Source: Streptomyces glomeratus
GTDB taxonomy: Bacteria; Actinomycetota; Actinomycetes; Streptomycetales; Streptomycetaceae
Assembly: GCF_021462825.1 (NCBI RefSeq)
Contig: NZ_JAKEEB010000005.1
Coordinates: 250,501-314,500, forward strand
Direction of reading: 5' to 3'
DNA: 64,000 bases
A program made the translations under genes and the position numbers. Numbering within the stretch: position 1 is the first letter of the stretch; each line of letters begins with the position of its first letter. Under the pieces are notes generated by a model. That model saw only the letters and a list, made by a program, of their open reading frames with translations, did not search any database and was not told the DNA's origin. Below are positions 8,660 through 18,653 of this stretch, piece by piece.

Positions 8660-9442
8660 GTGTCCGCTACGCCCGTGCTGGCGTTGCGCGGGGTCTCCAA
8701 GCGGTTCGGTGCCGTTCAGGCGCTCACCGACGTAGAGCTTGAGGTCCACGCCGGTGAGGTGGTCGCCCTGGTCGGCGACAACGGCGCCGGAAAGTCCACG
8801 CTGGTCAAGACGATCGCCGGCGTGCACCCCATCGATGAGGGCGCCATCGAATGGGAAGGCAAGCCCGTCCAGATCGGCAAGCCGAACGACGCCCAGAGCC
8901 TCGGCATCGCGACCGTCTACCAGGACCTCGCGCTGTGCGACAACATCGACGTCGTCGGCAACCTCTTCCTGGGCCGCGAGCTGAAGAAGCGCGGCATCCT
9001 CGACGAGGTCGAGATGGAGCGGCGTGCCCGCGAACTGCTGACCACCCTGTCGATCCGGATCCCCAGTGTCCGTATCCCGATCGCCTCGCTCTCCGGCGGT
9101 CAGCGCCAGACCGTGGCCATCGCCCGTTCGATGCTCGGCGACCCCAAGCTGGTCATCCTCGACGAGCCCACCGCGGCGCTCGGCGTCGAGCAGACCGCCC
9201 AGGTTCTCGACCTGGTCGAGCGGCTGCGCGAGCGCGGCCACGCGGTGATTCTCATCAGCCACAACATGGCCGACGTGAAGGCCGTGGCGGACAAGGTCGC
9301 GGTACTCCGCCTCGGCCGCAACAACGGCGTCTTCGAGGTGAAGACCACCTCGCAGGAGGAGATCATCTCCGCCATCACCGGCGCCACCGACAATGCCGTG
9401 ACCCGCCGTGCGGCACGCACGAACGGGGAGGTTTCCAAGTGA
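8660..9442 (+). CDS. xylG: XylG-type sugar ABC transporter ATP-binding protein
   Basis: A 260-residue single-domain ABC ATPase. Walker A GDNGAGKST is near residue 38, the signature LSGGQRQ near 141, and Walker B LVILDEP near 161. RbsA and XylG of enteric bacteria have two ATPase halves of about 500 residues, so this is a half-size form like those of many actinobacterial monosaccharide transporters. GTG 8660 is chosen because GAAGGAG lies 9 nt upstream; ATG 8651 directly abuts that site. The stop overlaps the xylH start (GTGA). Confidence 0.85.
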   Translation: MSATPVLALRGVSKRFGAVQALTDVELEVHAGEVVALVGDNGAGKSTLVKTIAGVHPIDEGAIEWEGKPVQIGKPNDAQSLGIATVYQDLALCDNIDVVGNLFLGRELKKRGILDEVEMERRARELLTTLSIRIPSVRIPIASLSGGQRQTVAIARSMLGDPKLVILDEPTAALGVEQTAQVLDLVERLRERGHAVILISHNMADVKAVADKVAVLRLGRNNGVFEVKTTSQEEIISAITGATDNAVTRRAARTNGEVSK

Positions 9443-10734
9443 GCATCGAAAAGACCTCCGAGACGCCGCAGGACGCGCCCGCCGTCGAGAACCCCGAGGC
9501 CGCCGCGGCCGCGGTGACCGCCGTCGACCCGCGCCTTCTCGTACGCGAGCAGGGCCTCACGGGCTACCTGGGCGAGTTCAAGCGCAAGATGCGCGCCGGC
9601 GAGCTGGGATCGCTGCCCGTCATCGTCGGCCTGGTCGCCATCTGCGCGATCTTCCAGAGCCTCAACTCGGCCTTCCTGTCCGCGCAGAACCTGAGCGACA
9701 TCACCGTCACGATGGTCGGCACCGGCATGATCTCGGTCGGTATCGTCTTCGTCCTGCTGCTCGGTGAGATCGACCTGTCGGTCGGCTCGGTCAGCGGTGC
9801 GGCCAGCGCCCTCGCGGCCGTGTTCGCCGTCAACCAGGGCTGGCCCGAATGGCTGGCGGTGCTCGTCGCCGTCGCCGCGGGCGCGGCCATCGGCGCGGCG
9901 CACGGCTTCTTCTTCGCGGTGCTGGGCGCTCCCGCCTTCGCCGTGACACTGGCCGGTCTGCTCTTCTGGCTGGGCTTCATGCTCCAGGTGCTGGGCGCCA
10001 ACGGCACCATCAACCTGGACAGCGACGGTCTCATCGGTCAGCTGACCACGTACTTCTTCTCCGACGTGGCGGCCGCCTACGGTCTGGCCGCGGTCGTGGT
10101 CATCGTCTTCTTCGCCACCTCGTACGTGGGCAACCGCCGCCGCGAGGCCGCGGGCATCCCGTCCCGCCCGCTCAGCGAGACGGCGCTGCGCACCGGCCTG
10201 CTCGCCGTGGTCGCCTTCGCCGCGGCCTACATGTACAACCAGTACAAGGGCCTGCCGCTGGCTACCGTGATCTTCCTGGCCTTCCTGGTGCTCACGGACT
10301 TCGTGCTGCGCCGCACCGCGTACGGCCGCAAGGTGTTCGCGCTCGGTGGCAGTGTCGAGGCCTCGCGCCGTGCCGGTATCAACGTCACGGCCGTCCGGAT
10401 CTCGGTCTTCGCCATCTCCGGGTTCTTCGCGGCCGTCGGCGGTCTGTTCCTGGCCTCCAAGATCGCCTCCGCCAACCAGAGCGCCGGTGCCGGTGACCTG
10501 CTGATGAACGCCATCGCGGCGGCCGTCATCGGCGGCACCAGCCTCTTCGGCGGCCGGGGTCGCACCTGGAACGCCCTGCTCGGTGTGCTGGTGATCGTCT
10601 CCATCCAGTACGGCCTCCAGCTGGAGTCCATCGCCGAGCCGGTGAAGTACATGATCACCGCGGGCGTGCTGCTCACCACCGTGGTGATCGACTCGATCAC
10701 CCGCAAGACCCAGAAGACGGCGGGCCGCGCGTAG
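9439..10734 (+). CDS. xylH: XylH-type sugar ABC transporter permease
   Basis: A 431-residue permease of the RbsC/XylH branch (BPD_transp_2). About 60 cytoplasmic residues precede ten or more membrane helices. The conserved GEIDLSVGSVSG motif is near residue 110 and AIAAAVIGGTSLFGGRG near 360. Its start overlaps the ATPase stop by four bases, and GGGGAGG lies upstream. It completes the xylose-type importer, and a strong terminator follows. Confidence 0.87.
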   Translation: MSIEKTSETPQDAPAVENPEAAAAAVTAVDPRLLVREQGLTGYLGEFKRKMRAGELGSLPVIVGLVAICAIFQSLNSAFLSAQNLSDITVTMVGTGMISVGIVFVLLLGEIDLSVGSVSGAASALAAVFAVNQGWPEWLAVLVAVAAGAAIGAAHGFFFAVLGAPAFAVTLAGLLFWLGFMLQVLGANGTINLDSDGLIGQLTTYFFSDVAAAYGLAAVVVIVFFATSYVGNRRREAAGIPSRPLSETALRTGLLAVVAFAAAYMYNQYKGLPLATVIFLAFLVLTDFVLRRTAYGRKVFALGGSVEASRRAGINVTAVRISVFAISGFFAAVGGLFLASKIASANQSAGAGDLLMNAIAAAVIGGTSLFGGRGRTWNALLGVLVIVSIQYGLQLESIAEPVKYMITAGVLLTTVVIDSITRKTQKTAGRA

Positions 10735-10769
10735 GCCCACCGGGCGGGGCGCGACAGTCCCCTTCGACC

Positions 10770-10800
10770 TGTGCCCGGCACCCATGGGGTGCCGGGCACA
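10770..10800 (+). terminator. Terminator after xylH
   Basis: Perfect 14-bp arms TGTGCCCGGCACCC (10770-10783) and 10787-10800 with a 3-nt loop ATG, 36 nt after the xylH stop. It isolates the xyl operon from dxs. Confidence 0.85.
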
Positions 10801-10957
10801 GTCCTGTCCGGCCCGGGCGGCCCGTGCGATCCGCCCGGCCCGTGGCGGCCGGAAACCTGTGCCCGGAACATGAGGGCCGCCCATGATCCGTACAGGCGGA
10901 ACATTAGACTCGACAGGCCCGGCAAGCTCGACACAGCTCTACTGCAAGGAGGCACGG

Positions 10958-12928
10958 GTGCCGCTGCTGACCCGCATCAGGGGACCGCGCGATCTGGACC
11001 GGCTCAGCCTGGAGGAGCTGGACCAGCTGGCAGAGGAGATCCGGACCTTCCTCGTCGGCGCCGTCTCCAAGACCGGCGGCCACCTCGGCCCCAACCTCGG
11101 TGTGGTCGAGCTCACCATCGCCCTGCACCGCGTCTTCGACTCGCCCAGGGACAAGGTCCTCTTCGACACCGGCCACCAGGCCTATGTGCACAAGCTGCTC
11201 ACCGGCCGTCAGGACTTCTCCAAGCTGCGCAGCAAGGGCGGCCTGTCGGGCTACCCCTCGCGCGCCGAGTCCGAGCACGACATCATCGAGAACTCGCACG
11301 CCTCCACGGTTCTGGGCTGGGCCGACGGCCTCGCCAAGGCCAACCAGCTGCTCGAGCGGGACAGCCGTGTCGTCGCCGTCATCGGTGACGGGGCGCTGAC
11401 CGGCGGCATGGCCTGGGAGGCGCTCAACAACATCGCGGACGCCAAGGACCGCCCCCTGGTCATCGTCGTCAACGACAACGAGCGCTCCTACGCCCCCACC
11501 ATCGGCGGCCTCGCCAACCACCTGGCCACCCTGCGCACCACCGACGGCTACGAGAAGTTCCTCGCCCGCACCCGGGAGGTGCTGGAGCGCACCCCCGTCG
11601 TCGGCAAACCCCTCTACGAGACCCTGCACGGCGCCAAGAAGGGCCTGAAGGACTTCATCGCCCCGCAGGGCATGTTCGAGGACCTGGGCCTGAAGTACGT
11701 AGGCCCGATCGACGGCCACAACATCGAGGCCCTGGAGTCCGCGCTGGCCCGCGCCAAGCGGTTCGGCGGCCCGGTCATCGTGCACTGCCTCACCGAGAAG
11801 GGCCGCGGCTACAAGCCCGCCGAGCAGGACGAGGCCGACCGCTTCCACGGCATCGGCCCGATCCACCCCGACACCGGCCTGCCCATCAAGGCGGCCGCCG
11901 CCAGCTGGACCTCCGTCTTCGGCGACGAGATGGTCAGGCTCGGCCGCGAGCGCAAGGACATCGTCGCCATCACCGCGGCCATGCTCCAGCCGGTGGGCCT
12001 GAAGAAGTTCGCGGACGCCTTCCCGGACCGGATCTACGACGTCGGCATCGCCGAGCAGCACGGCGCGGTCTCCGCGGCCGGCCTCGCCACCGGTGGCCTG
12101 CACCCGGTCTTCGCGGTGTACGCCACCTTCCTCAACCGCGCCTTCGACCAGGTGCTCATGGACGTCGCCCTGCACAAGTGCGGGGTGACCTTCGTGCTCG
12201 ACCGGGCCGGCGTCACCGGCGACGACGGCGCCTCGCACAACGGCATGTGGGACATGTCGATGCTCCAGGTCGTCCCCGGCCTCAGGATCGCCGCCCCGCG
12301 CGACGCCGAACAGCTGCGCGCCCAGCTGCGCGAGGCCGTGGACGTCGACGACGCGCCGACCGTGCTGCGCTACTCCAAGGGCGTCGTCGGCCCGGCCGTC
12401 CCCGCGGTCGGCACGGTCGGCGGCATGGACGTCCTGCGCAAGGCCGACGCCCCCGTGCCGGACGTGCTGCTGGTCTCCGTCGGCGCGCTCGCGCCGATGT
12501 GCCTGGAGATCGCCGACCTCCTCGACAAGCAGGGCATCTCCACCACCGTCGTCGACCCGCGCTGGGTCAAGCCCGTCGACGAGGCGCTCGCCCCGCTCGC
12601 CGAGCGGCACCGAGTGGTCGTCACCGTCGAGGACAATTCGCGCGCCGGCGGTGTCGGTTCGGCGGTCGCGCAGGCCCTGCGCGACGCGGGCGTCGACGTC
12701 CCGCTGCGCGACTTCGGCATCCCGTCGCGCTTCCTCGACCATGCCTCCCGCAAGGAGGTCCTGGCGGAGATCGGCCTGACCGCTCCGGACATCGCCCGCC
12801 AGGTCACCGGGCTAGTCTCCAAGCTCGACGGCATCCCCCACGCCCGGCCTCGCTCGAGCGGGCAGACCCCCGCCGACCGTTCGGCCGCCCAGCGGGCCGT
12901 GGACTCGGTGGAGTCCGCACGGGACTGA
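10958..12928 (+). CDS. dxs: 1-deoxy-D-xylulose-5-phosphate synthase
   Basis: A 656-residue thiamine-diphosphate enzyme that condenses pyruvate and glyceraldehyde 3-phosphate to DXP. This is the first step of the MEP isoprenoid pathway and also a precursor for thiamine and pyridoxal. Full length. The TPP-binding [16 protein letters not shown] is near residue 145, the transketolase central domain has [15 protein letters not shown] near 420, and the C-terminal domain is intact. GTG 10958 follows AAGGAGG by 5 nt; an in-frame start at 10883 lacks a ribosome site. It lies downstream of the xylose importer but behind its terminator. Confidence 0.95.
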   Translation: MPLLTRIRGPRDLDRLSLEELDQLAEEIRTFLVGAVSKTGGHLGPNLGVVELTIALHRVFDSPRDKVLFDTGHQAYVHKLLTGRQDFSKLRSKGGLSGYPSRAESEHDIIENSHASTVLGWADGLAKANQLLERDSRVVAVIGDGALTGGMAWEALNNIADAKDRPLVIVVNDNERSYAPTIGGLANHLATLRTTDGYEKFLARTREVLERTPVVGKPLYETLHGAKKGLKDFIAPQGMFEDLGLKYVGPIDGHNIEALESALARAKRFGGPVIVHCLTEKGRGYKPAEQDEADRFHGIGPIHPDTGLPIKAAAASWTSVFGDEMVRLGRERKDIVAITAAMLQPVGLKKFADAFPDRIYDVGIAEQHGAVSAAGLATGGLHPVFAVYATFLNRAFDQVLMDVALHKCGVTFVLDRAGVTGDDGASHNGMWDMSMLQVVPGLRIAAPRDAEQLRAQLREAVDVDDAPTVLRYSKGVVGPAVPAVGTVGGMDVLRKADAPVPDVLLVSVGALAPMCLEIADLLDKQGISTTVVDPRWVKPVDEALAPLAERHRVVVTVEDNSRAGGVGSAVAQALRDAGVDVPLRDFGIPSRFLDHASRKEVLAEIGLTAPDIARQVTGLVSKLDGIPHARPRSSGQTPADRSAAQRAVDSVESARD

Positions 12929-12947
12929 CAGCGCCCGCCCGATCGCT

Positions 12948-12989
12948 TGGGCCGGTCCCCCCATCCTTTACGGTGGCGGGACCGGCCCA
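12948..12989 (+). terminator. Terminator after dxs
   Basis: Perfect 12-bp arms TGGGCCGGTCCC (12948-12959) and 12978-12989 around an 18-nt loop, 20 nt after the dxs stop. Confidence 0.75.
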
Positions 12990-13073
12990 TTTGCGTGAAT
13001 CCACCCCCACCGGGGCATACGCACTACGCCCCCTCTCGATCATGTCGAGGACGACAAGCGTGGGAGGTACGCC

Positions 13074-14594
13074 GTGAGCAGGACCCTCTTCCGGACCAAG
13101 AACGTCGAGCAGTCGATCCAGGACACAGAGGAGCCGGAGCACGCGCTCAAGAAGACCCTCTCCGCGCTGGACCTCACCGTGTTCGGTGTCGGTGTCATCA
13201 TCGGCACCGGCATCTTCGTGCTGACCGGCAAGGTCGCCAAGGAGAACGCGGGACCGGCCGTCTCGCTGTCCTTCGTCCTGGCCGGGGTCGTCTGCGCGCT
13301 CGCCGCGCTCTGCTACGCGGAGTTCGCCTCGACGGTCCCCGTCGCGGGGTCCGCCTACACGTTCTCGTACGCCACGCTCGGCGAGCTGCCCGCCTGGATC
13401 ATCGGCTGGGACCTGGTCCTGGAGTTCGCGCTGGGCACGGCGGTGGTCGCCGTCGGCTGGTCCGGGTACATCCGCTCGCTGCTCGACAACGCGGGCTGGC
13501 ACCTTCCCGCGGCGCTGGGCGGCCGCGAGGGGGCGAGCGGGTTCGGCTTCGACATCCTCGCCGCCGCGCTGGTCCTGGTGCTGACCGCCATCCTCGTTCT
13601 CGGCATGAGGCTCTCGGCCCGGGTGACCCGGCTGGTCGTCGCCATCAAGGTCGCCGTCGTGCTGATCGTGATCATCGGGGGTGCCTTCTTCATCAACGCC
13701 GCCAACTACAAGCCGCTCGTTCCGAAGCCGCAGGCCGTACCCGCGGGCAGCGACCTCCGGGCGCCGCTGATCCAGCTCATCGCCGGCTGGGCGCCCTCCG
13801 ACTTCGGCGTGCTGGGCATCTTCACCGCCGCCTCCGTCGTCTTCTTCGCCTTCATCGGCTTCGACATCGTGGCGACGACGGCCGAGGAGACCCGCGACCC
13901 GCAGCGCGACATGCCGCGCGGCATCCTCGGGTCCCTGCTGATCTGCACCGCCCTGTACGTGGCGGTGTCCATCGTCGTCACCGGGATGCAGCACTACTCC
14001 GATCTGACCGTGGACGCGCCGCTCGCCGACGCCTTCAAGGCCATCGGACACCCCTGGTTCGCGGGAGTGATCAGCTTCGGTGCAGCCATCGGCCTGACGA
14101 CGGTCTGCCTGATCCTGCTGCTCGGCCAGTCCCGGGTCTTCTTCGCGATGAGCCGGGACGGACTGCTGCCCCGCTTCTTCTCCCGGGTCCACCCACGTTT
14201 CAAGACCCCGCACCGGCCGACCGTCCTGCTCGGCGTGGTCATCGCCGTCGTCTCGGGCTTCACCAGCCTCAGCGAACTCGCCGAACTCGTCAACATCGGC
14301 ACGCTCTTCGCCTTCATCGTCGTCGCGATCGGCGTGCTCATCCTGCGCAGGACCCGCCCCGACCTGCACCGTGCCTTCCGCACCCCGTTCGTTCCGGTGG
14401 TGCCCGTCCTCTCGGTGTGCGCCTCGCTGTGGCTGATGCTGAACCTGCCCACCGAGACCTGGCTGCGGTTCGCCGTCTGGCTGATCATCGGCTTCGTCGT
14501 GTACTTCCTCTACGGGCGCTCGCACAGCCGTATCGGCCAGGAGCAGCGCGCCGCCGTGCGGTCGGCCGGGCAGCCGGGCAACGACACCGTGTGA
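13074..14594 (+). CDS. APC-family amino-acid permease
   Basis: A 506-residue integral membrane protein of the amino acid-polyamine-organocation superfamily, close to the cationic amino-acid transporter group. The substrate-site motif GVGVIIGTGIFVLTG is near residue 38, and twelve or more helices can be traced. FFAFIGFDIVATTAEE near 260 is typical of the group. The start is GTG 13074 after GGGAGG. It stands alone between the dxs terminator and a convergent gene whose stop is only 8 bp away. The exact substrate cannot be read from sequence. Confidence 0.88.
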   Translation: MSRTLFRTKNVEQSIQDTEEPEHALKKTLSALDLTVFGVGVIIGTGIFVLTGKVAKENAGPAVSLSFVLAGVVCALAALCYAEFASTVPVAGSAYTFSYATLGELPAWIIGWDLVLEFALGTAVVAVGWSGYIRSLLDNAGWHLPAALGGREGASGFGFDILAAALVLVLTAILVLGMRLSARVTRLVVAIKVAVVLIVIIGGAFFINAANYKPLVPKPQAVPAGSDLRAPLIQLIAGWAPSDFGVLGIFTAASVVFFAFIGFDIVATTAEETRDPQRDMPRGILGSLLICTALYVAVSIVVTGMQHYSDLTVDAPLADAFKAIGHPWFAGVISFGAAIGLTTVCLILLLGQSRVFFAMSRDGLLPRFFSRVHPRFKTPHRPTVLLGVVIAVVSGFTSLSELAELVNIGTLFAFIVVAIGVLILRRTRPDLHRAFRTPFVPVVPVLSVCASLWLMLNLPTETWLRFAVWLIIGFVVYFLYGRSHSRIGQEQRAAVRSAGQPGNDTV

Positions 14595-14601
14595 CCGCCT
14601 C

Positions 14602-15000
14602 TCAGTCCCGGTCCGCCGGGGGTTCCTGATCACGCAGGGCCCGCGGACCCAGCACCGCAGCGCCGTGTTCCCCCACCCGGCGGCGCAGCTCCCGGTCCGA
14701 CGTGACGACCAGAACGGGGCGGACCCCGGCCTGCTCCACCAGCTCGACGATACGGTCGTCACCGCTGCCGGGCGCCGAGTCCACCCGTACACCGGGCACG
14801 GAGTCCACCCCGCGCGCCGCGCCTTCGACCACGAGCACCAGTTCCACCGGACCGGGCCGGCCGGGCAGCCCCGCCTGGGCGTACCGCACGAGCCGGTCCC
14901 GCAGACGCTCCGCCGCGCCGCGCCGGTCCCGCCACCAGCCGTCGGGCACGGATCCGACGACGTTCGCGGCGTCGACGATCACCATAGGCGGCTCGCTCAT
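14602..15000 (-). CDS. NYN/PIN-like (YacP-type) nuclease domain protein
   Basis: A 132-residue single-domain protein. VIVDAANVVGS at residues 7-17 supplies the first acidic/Asn active-site pair, DDR near 80 the second acidic cluster, and VVTSDRELRRRV near 98 the third. That arrangement is typical of NYN/PIN RNases such as YacP/Rae1. It is often annotated as an NTP pyrophosphohydrolase in Streptomyces, which the motifs do not support. It is divergent from the first propeller gene (61-bp gap) and convergent with the permease. RNA cleavage is a family-based inference. Confidence 0.7.
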   Translation of the reverse strand: MSEPPMVIVDAANVVGSVPDGWWRDRRGAAERLRDRLVRYAQAGLPGRPGPVELVLVVEGAARGVDSVPGVRVDSAPGSGDDRIVELVEQAGVRPVLVVTSDRELRRRVGEHGAAVLGPRALRDQEPPADRD

Positions 15001-15049
15001 GCCCTCAGCCTCGCACGAGGCCGTGCCGTCGGCTCGACGGACTCCCGAT

Positions 15050-15061
15050 TAGAGTGGGGGA
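15050..15061 (+). promoter_or_regulatory. -10 box of a probably leaderless gene
   Basis: TAGAGT at 15050-15055 lies 6 bp before the GTG at 15062 with no room for a spaced ribosome site, so transcription should begin at or beside the start codon. Confidence 0.45.
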
Positions 15062-16093
15062 GTGTCAACGGTCCCTCCACTGAACGGCTCCTGGCTGCTG
15101 CGCGGCCGGGACGGCAGCCTGAGCGCCTACGCCCCGCGGGACGAAGCGGTGTGGTGCCGAGCCGAACGACACCCGGGCCTTCCCTGGGCACCCCCGCGGA
15201 GGATCGGCGGGGACCAGCGCCTGCACGCCCAACTGGCCCTCGGCCAGGGTGCCGACGGGTACGCCCACCTCGTCGCATGGCGCCCCACGGTCCCGGGTGA
15301 GTCGGGGCTCGTCCATTCCACCCACTTCCGTCCCCACCTGGCGGCGCTCGACTGGGTTCCCATCGGTCACCCGGACCGGAAGGGCGACCGGACCGGTCTG
15401 CCGGCGGTGGCCGTGGACGCCGAGGGCCGCGCCCATGTCTTCGCGCGCAACAAGGGCGGCGGTGTCGGCATGCTCGCCCAGAAGGAGCGCGGCGGCTGGG
15501 GCCCCTGGCGCGATATCGGAGGCCCGGGCGCGCACGAGGAACTCGCCGCCGTGACCGGAGGGTCGGGGCGTGTGGAGCTGTACGCCACCACCTCGGACGG
15601 CATCCTGCGCTGGCGCCAGGAGGAGCCCGGCGCGACCTTGGTGCCCGACGAGGCGCTCGAGGCGAGCGTCCGGCCCGGCACACTGACCGCCCTGCCCACC
15701 TCCAAGGAGCACACCACGCTGTTCTTCGCGGACCTGGAGGGCATGCTGCACGCCTGGCGCCCGGGGACCGACCCGGTACCCCTGCTCCTCGCCGCCGGGC
15801 CGGGCCGGGTGTCGGCCCTCCGCTGCACCATCGACGATCACGACTGCACGCTCCTGGCCCAGCGTTCGGCCTCCGGCCGTGCCGTCTTCGCGGCCTGCCC
15901 GACCGAACAGGAGTCGGCGGGCCTGTGGTGGAGCGAGTCGGGCCCGCAGCTGCCGGTGGGCACGCGGGTCGCGCTGGCCGAGGACGCCGAGGGGCGGGTG
16001 GTCGCCGCGACCCTGAGCCCGGACGGTGAACTCCGTGTGGCCCGCCAGAAGGACGAGCCAGGGCTCGCGCTGGGGGCCTGGCAGTCGGTGTGA
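15062..16093 (+). CDS. Beta-propeller (PLL lectin-like) protein, first of three
   Basis: A 343-residue protein without signal peptide or membrane helix. It consists of repeated short beta blades with Trp/Gly motifs such as GRAHVFARNKGGG near residue 120 and GRVELYATTSDGILRW near 170. This resembles the fucose-binding PLL-type propeller lectins and the tryptophan-rich sialidase-like propellers. The same module recurs at 17532-18653 and in the C-terminal half of the LmbE protein at 24676-26646. The gene appears leaderless. It probably recognises a glycan made by the neighbouring Stealth and GT4 enzymes. Catalytic function is not evident. Confidence 0.65.
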   Translation: MSTVPPLNGSWLLRGRDGSLSAYAPRDEAVWCRAERHPGLPWAPPRRIGGDQRLHAQLALGQGADGYAHLVAWRPTVPGESGLVHSTHFRPHLAALDWVPIGHPDRKGDRTGLPAVAVDAEGRAHVFARNKGGGVGMLAQKERGGWGPWRDIGGPGAHEELAAVTGGSGRVELYATTSDGILRWRQEEPGATLVPDEALEASVRPGTLTALPTSKEHTTLFFADLEGMLHAWRPGTDPVPLLLAAGPGRVSALRCTIDDHDCTLLAQRSASGRAVFAACPTEQESAGLWWSESGPQLPVGTRVALAEDAEGRVVAATLSPDGELRVARQKDEPGLALGAWQSV

Positions 16094-16172
16094 CGGCTGC
16101 CGGTTCCCGCCGTCAGGGGCCGCCGAGTGCCATGGATGGACGACGGCCCTGCCAACCTCCCATGACGGCCCG

Positions 16173-17249
16173 TCAGGAGCCGCCGGTCGCCGGGGACTTC
16201 TTCGCCGACGCGGGGATGTCGGAGTCGGTGCGGAGCGCCTTCCACAGGGTGCTCGCCTGCGGTTCGGCGGTGACGACCCGGTTGGGGTCGACCTTGTCGT
16301 ATGCCACCGGAAGCATGATCGTCTCCATGGTGGCCGGATCCACGCCGTTCATGCTGCGGCCGAACTCCGCCAGCTTGGTCAGGGAGGCGAGTCCCGAGTC
16401 GGTGGTGAGCGCCGCCGTCAGACTGTCGGCGATTTTGTAGGCCTTCGTCGGGCTGCCGAGCAGGTCCTGCTTCTTGATCTCACTCAACAAGGCGAGCATG
16501 AACTGCTGCTGGAGCCCGATGCGGCCGAGGTCGCTGCCGTCTCCGATGCCGTGCCGGGTCCGGACGAACTCCAGCGACCGTGTGCCGTCCAGCCGGTGCG
16601 TGCCGGCGGTCAGGTCAAGGCCGCTGGACTTGTCGTGGATATCGCGGTCGACGGTGACGGTGACCCCGCCTATCGCGTCCACCAGCCCCTTGAACCCGGC
16701 GAAGTCGATCTCGACGTAGTGGTCCATGCGCACACCGGACATCTGCTCCACGGTCTTGACCACACAGGCCGGACCAACCTGGGAGTAGATGGAGTTGAAC
16801 ATCACCCGCTTCGCCGACGCCACCTCGGTGCCGTCCGTCTTCGTGCAGGCGGGACGGGTTACCAGGGTGTCGCGGGGGATGCTGACGGCGACGGCCTTCC
16901 TGCGGCCGTCGGGTACGTGTATCACCAGAGCCGTGTCGGAGCGTGCGCCGGAGACCTTGCCGGTGTGGAGCGAGGCATTGGCACCGGCACGCGAGTCGGA
17001 CCCCAGAACGAGAATGTTCTGTCCTGAAGTGGGCAGTTTCTCCGGCCGGTCGTCACCGAGCGCCTTGTCGATGTCGACGCCCTTGATGTTGCCGTCGAGG
17101 TCGCTGTAGAGCCAGTAGCCGGTACCGCCCGCGGCCACGACGAGCAGCGCCAGCGAGAGCAGGATCCACCGGCCCCTGCGACGGCGGGGCTTGTCGGCCT
17201 TGGGGGCGCGGCGTGCACCGCGCGGGCTCTCGACGGCTGGGGTCGTCAT
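16173..17249 (-). CDS. LytR-CpsA-Psr (LCP) family glycopolymer ligase
   Basis: A 358-residue membrane-anchored protein. A basic cytoplasmic tail precedes one helix at residues 28-48, and the LCP domain spans about 75-290. The arginines and aspartates that bind polyprenyl pyrophosphate are visible in LVLGSDSRAG (near 81), RSDTALVIHV (near 102) and VSIPRDTLV (near 121). LCP proteins transfer lipid-linked teichoic acids or polysaccharides to peptidoglycan outside the cell. It is convergent with the first propeller gene and divergent from the second. Its location suggests that it attaches the polymer made by this locus. Confidence 0.9.
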   Translation of the reverse strand: MTTPAVESPRGARRAPKADKPRRRRGRWILLSLALLVVAAGGTGYWLYSDLDGNIKGVDIDKALGDDRPEKLPTSGQNILVLGSDSRAGANASLHTGKVSGARSDTALVIHVPDGRRKAVAVSIPRDTLVTRPACTKTDGTEVASAKRVMFNSIYSQVGPACVVKTVEQMSGVRMDHYVEIDFAGFKGLVDAIGGVTVTVDRDIHDKSSGLDLTAGTHRLDGTRSLEFVRTRHGIGDGSDLGRIGLQQQFMLALLSEIKKQDLLGSPTKAYKIADSLTAALTTDSGLASLTKLAEFGRSMNGVDPATMETIMLPVAYDKVDPNRVVTAEPQASTLWKALRTDSDIPASAKKSPATGGS

Positions 17250-17531
17250 CGGGTCGGTGTCCTCGTCTTCTCTCTTCCGGGCAAGGAGTGCACGGATGAT
17301 CGGACAGACCGGTGAGCCACCCCGGGCGTTGTGCGACGGTGATCAGAATCACATGAGCCGTACTGATGGGCCGTCATGTTCCTTGATGTCCGTCCGCGCA
17401 CAGCGGTGCGGTGCCCCGGTGTCCTCTGGTCCTGGCCCGGGGAGTGTATGCCCCATGCATATGATGTGAGAATTCCACGTGAATTCCGGGTACCCGGGCC
17501 GAGGCCGGGCGCGTTCTGCAAGGAGTCCGTC

Positions 17532-18653
17532 ATGGTCATGCGGGGCCGGTCCGCGCGCGCCGCGCAGCGGCGTCGCACCCCCGAGGCCCTCGCCGGCACA
17601 CCGCCGTCCGCCGTGACCGGTACCGCTGCTGGCTCATGGCTGGTGCGCGGCAAGGACGGCAGGCTCACCGCCTACGCCCCGTGCGAGGGCGGACTGCTGC
17701 GCTGGACCGAGATGCGGCCCGGCGGACCCCGCTGGTCCGAGCCGGCCTTCTTCCCGGTCGCGGACCTCACCCATCTCACGGTCGTCCAGGGCGCGGACAT
17801 GTACGTCCACTTCATGGGCCGCCGTGAACGGCGACACCAGGACGGCCGGGTGGACGTGGACGTCGTGCACGCGATCCAGTACCAGACGGGGCGTCCGGTC
17901 ACGGAGTGGCGTTCCCTCGGCAATCCGCACCGCGAGCCGGACAAGGCCCGGCACTTCGGGGTGCCGGCGGCCGCGGTGGATACCGCGGGTGCGGTCCATG
18001 TCTTCGCACGGAACGCGGGCGGCGGCCTCATGATGCGCCGTGAGGGCCGCGGCGGCCGCTGGGAGCCCTGGGTCGATCTGCGGGGCACCGACGTCCGGGA
18101 CGGACTTGTCGTGACGGCCACGTCGAGCGGCGGGATCGAGGTGTTCGCACCCGCCGCAGAGGCGGCACTGCACTGGGTCCAGCCGGAATCCGGCGGTACG
18201 CCGCAGCGGTCCCACGACGTACGGCCGGTCCCGCTGGCCGGTTCCGTGGCCGTGCTCGAGACCGCTCCCGGCCGGCTGACCCGCTTCTGGACCGATCCGG
18301 CCGGGTCCGGACTCGTCTGTCACCGCTCCGGAGGCTGGCCGGTGCCCCTGGGCGGCGCCCCCGGCGACGGGGCCAACGCGGCGCTGCGTACCGTCCTCGA
18401 CGGATACGACTGCACGGTGCTCGCCCACCGGGGCGCGGACGGCGGGATTCAGGTCGGAGTCTGCGGTACGGAGGCCGAGTCGTCGGGCCTGTGGTGGACG
18501 GGCACGGGCCGCTCCTGCCTGGGCGCACCCGCCCTGGCGCTGGACGTCTACGGCCGTGTGGTGCTGGCCGCCTTCGATCCGGACGGCACCCTCTGTGTGA
18601 CCCGGCAGGCACCCGGGTCCGGGCTCGCGTTCCAGGACTGGGTGCATGCCTGA
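17532..18653 (+). CDS. Beta-propeller (PLL lectin-like) protein, second of three
   Basis: A 373-residue paralogue of the protein at 15062. The opening GSWLVRGKDGRLTAYAP (near residue 36) parallels GSWLLRGRDGSLSAYAP, and GAVHVFARNAGGGL (near 157) matches the other two copies. The ending DGTLCVTRQAPGSGL also aligns. A basic, disordered N-terminus of about 35 residues is extra. ATG 17532 follows AAGGAG by 6 nt. No signal peptide is seen, so a cytoplasmic role or non-classical export is likely. It shares a 282-bp divergent upstream region with the LCP gene. Glycan binding is inferred. Confidence 0.65.
   Translation: MVMRGRSARAAQRRRTPEALAGTPPSAVTGTAAGSWLVRGKDGRLTAYAPCEGGLLRWTEMRPGGPRWSEPAFFPVADLTHLTVVQGADMYVHFMGRRERRHQDGRVDVDVVHAIQYQTGRPVTEWRSLGNPHREPDKARHFGVPAAAVDTAGAVHVFARNAGGGLMMRREGRGGRWEPWVDLRGTDVRDGLVVTATSSGGIEVFAPAAEAALHWVQPESGGTPQRSHDVRPVPLAGSVAVLETAPGRLTRFWTDPAGSGLVCHRSGGWPVPLGGAPGDGANAALRTVLDGYDCTVLAHRGADGGIQVGVCGTEAESSGLWWTGTGRSCLGAPALALDVYGRVVLAAFDPDGTLCVTRQAPGSGLAFQDWVHA

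Noticed and set aside
10904..12742. 612-codon frame antisense to dxs
   Set aside because: High-GC third-position shadow; composition is Val/Gly/Arg/His-rich without motifs, while dxs on the other strand is unmistakable.
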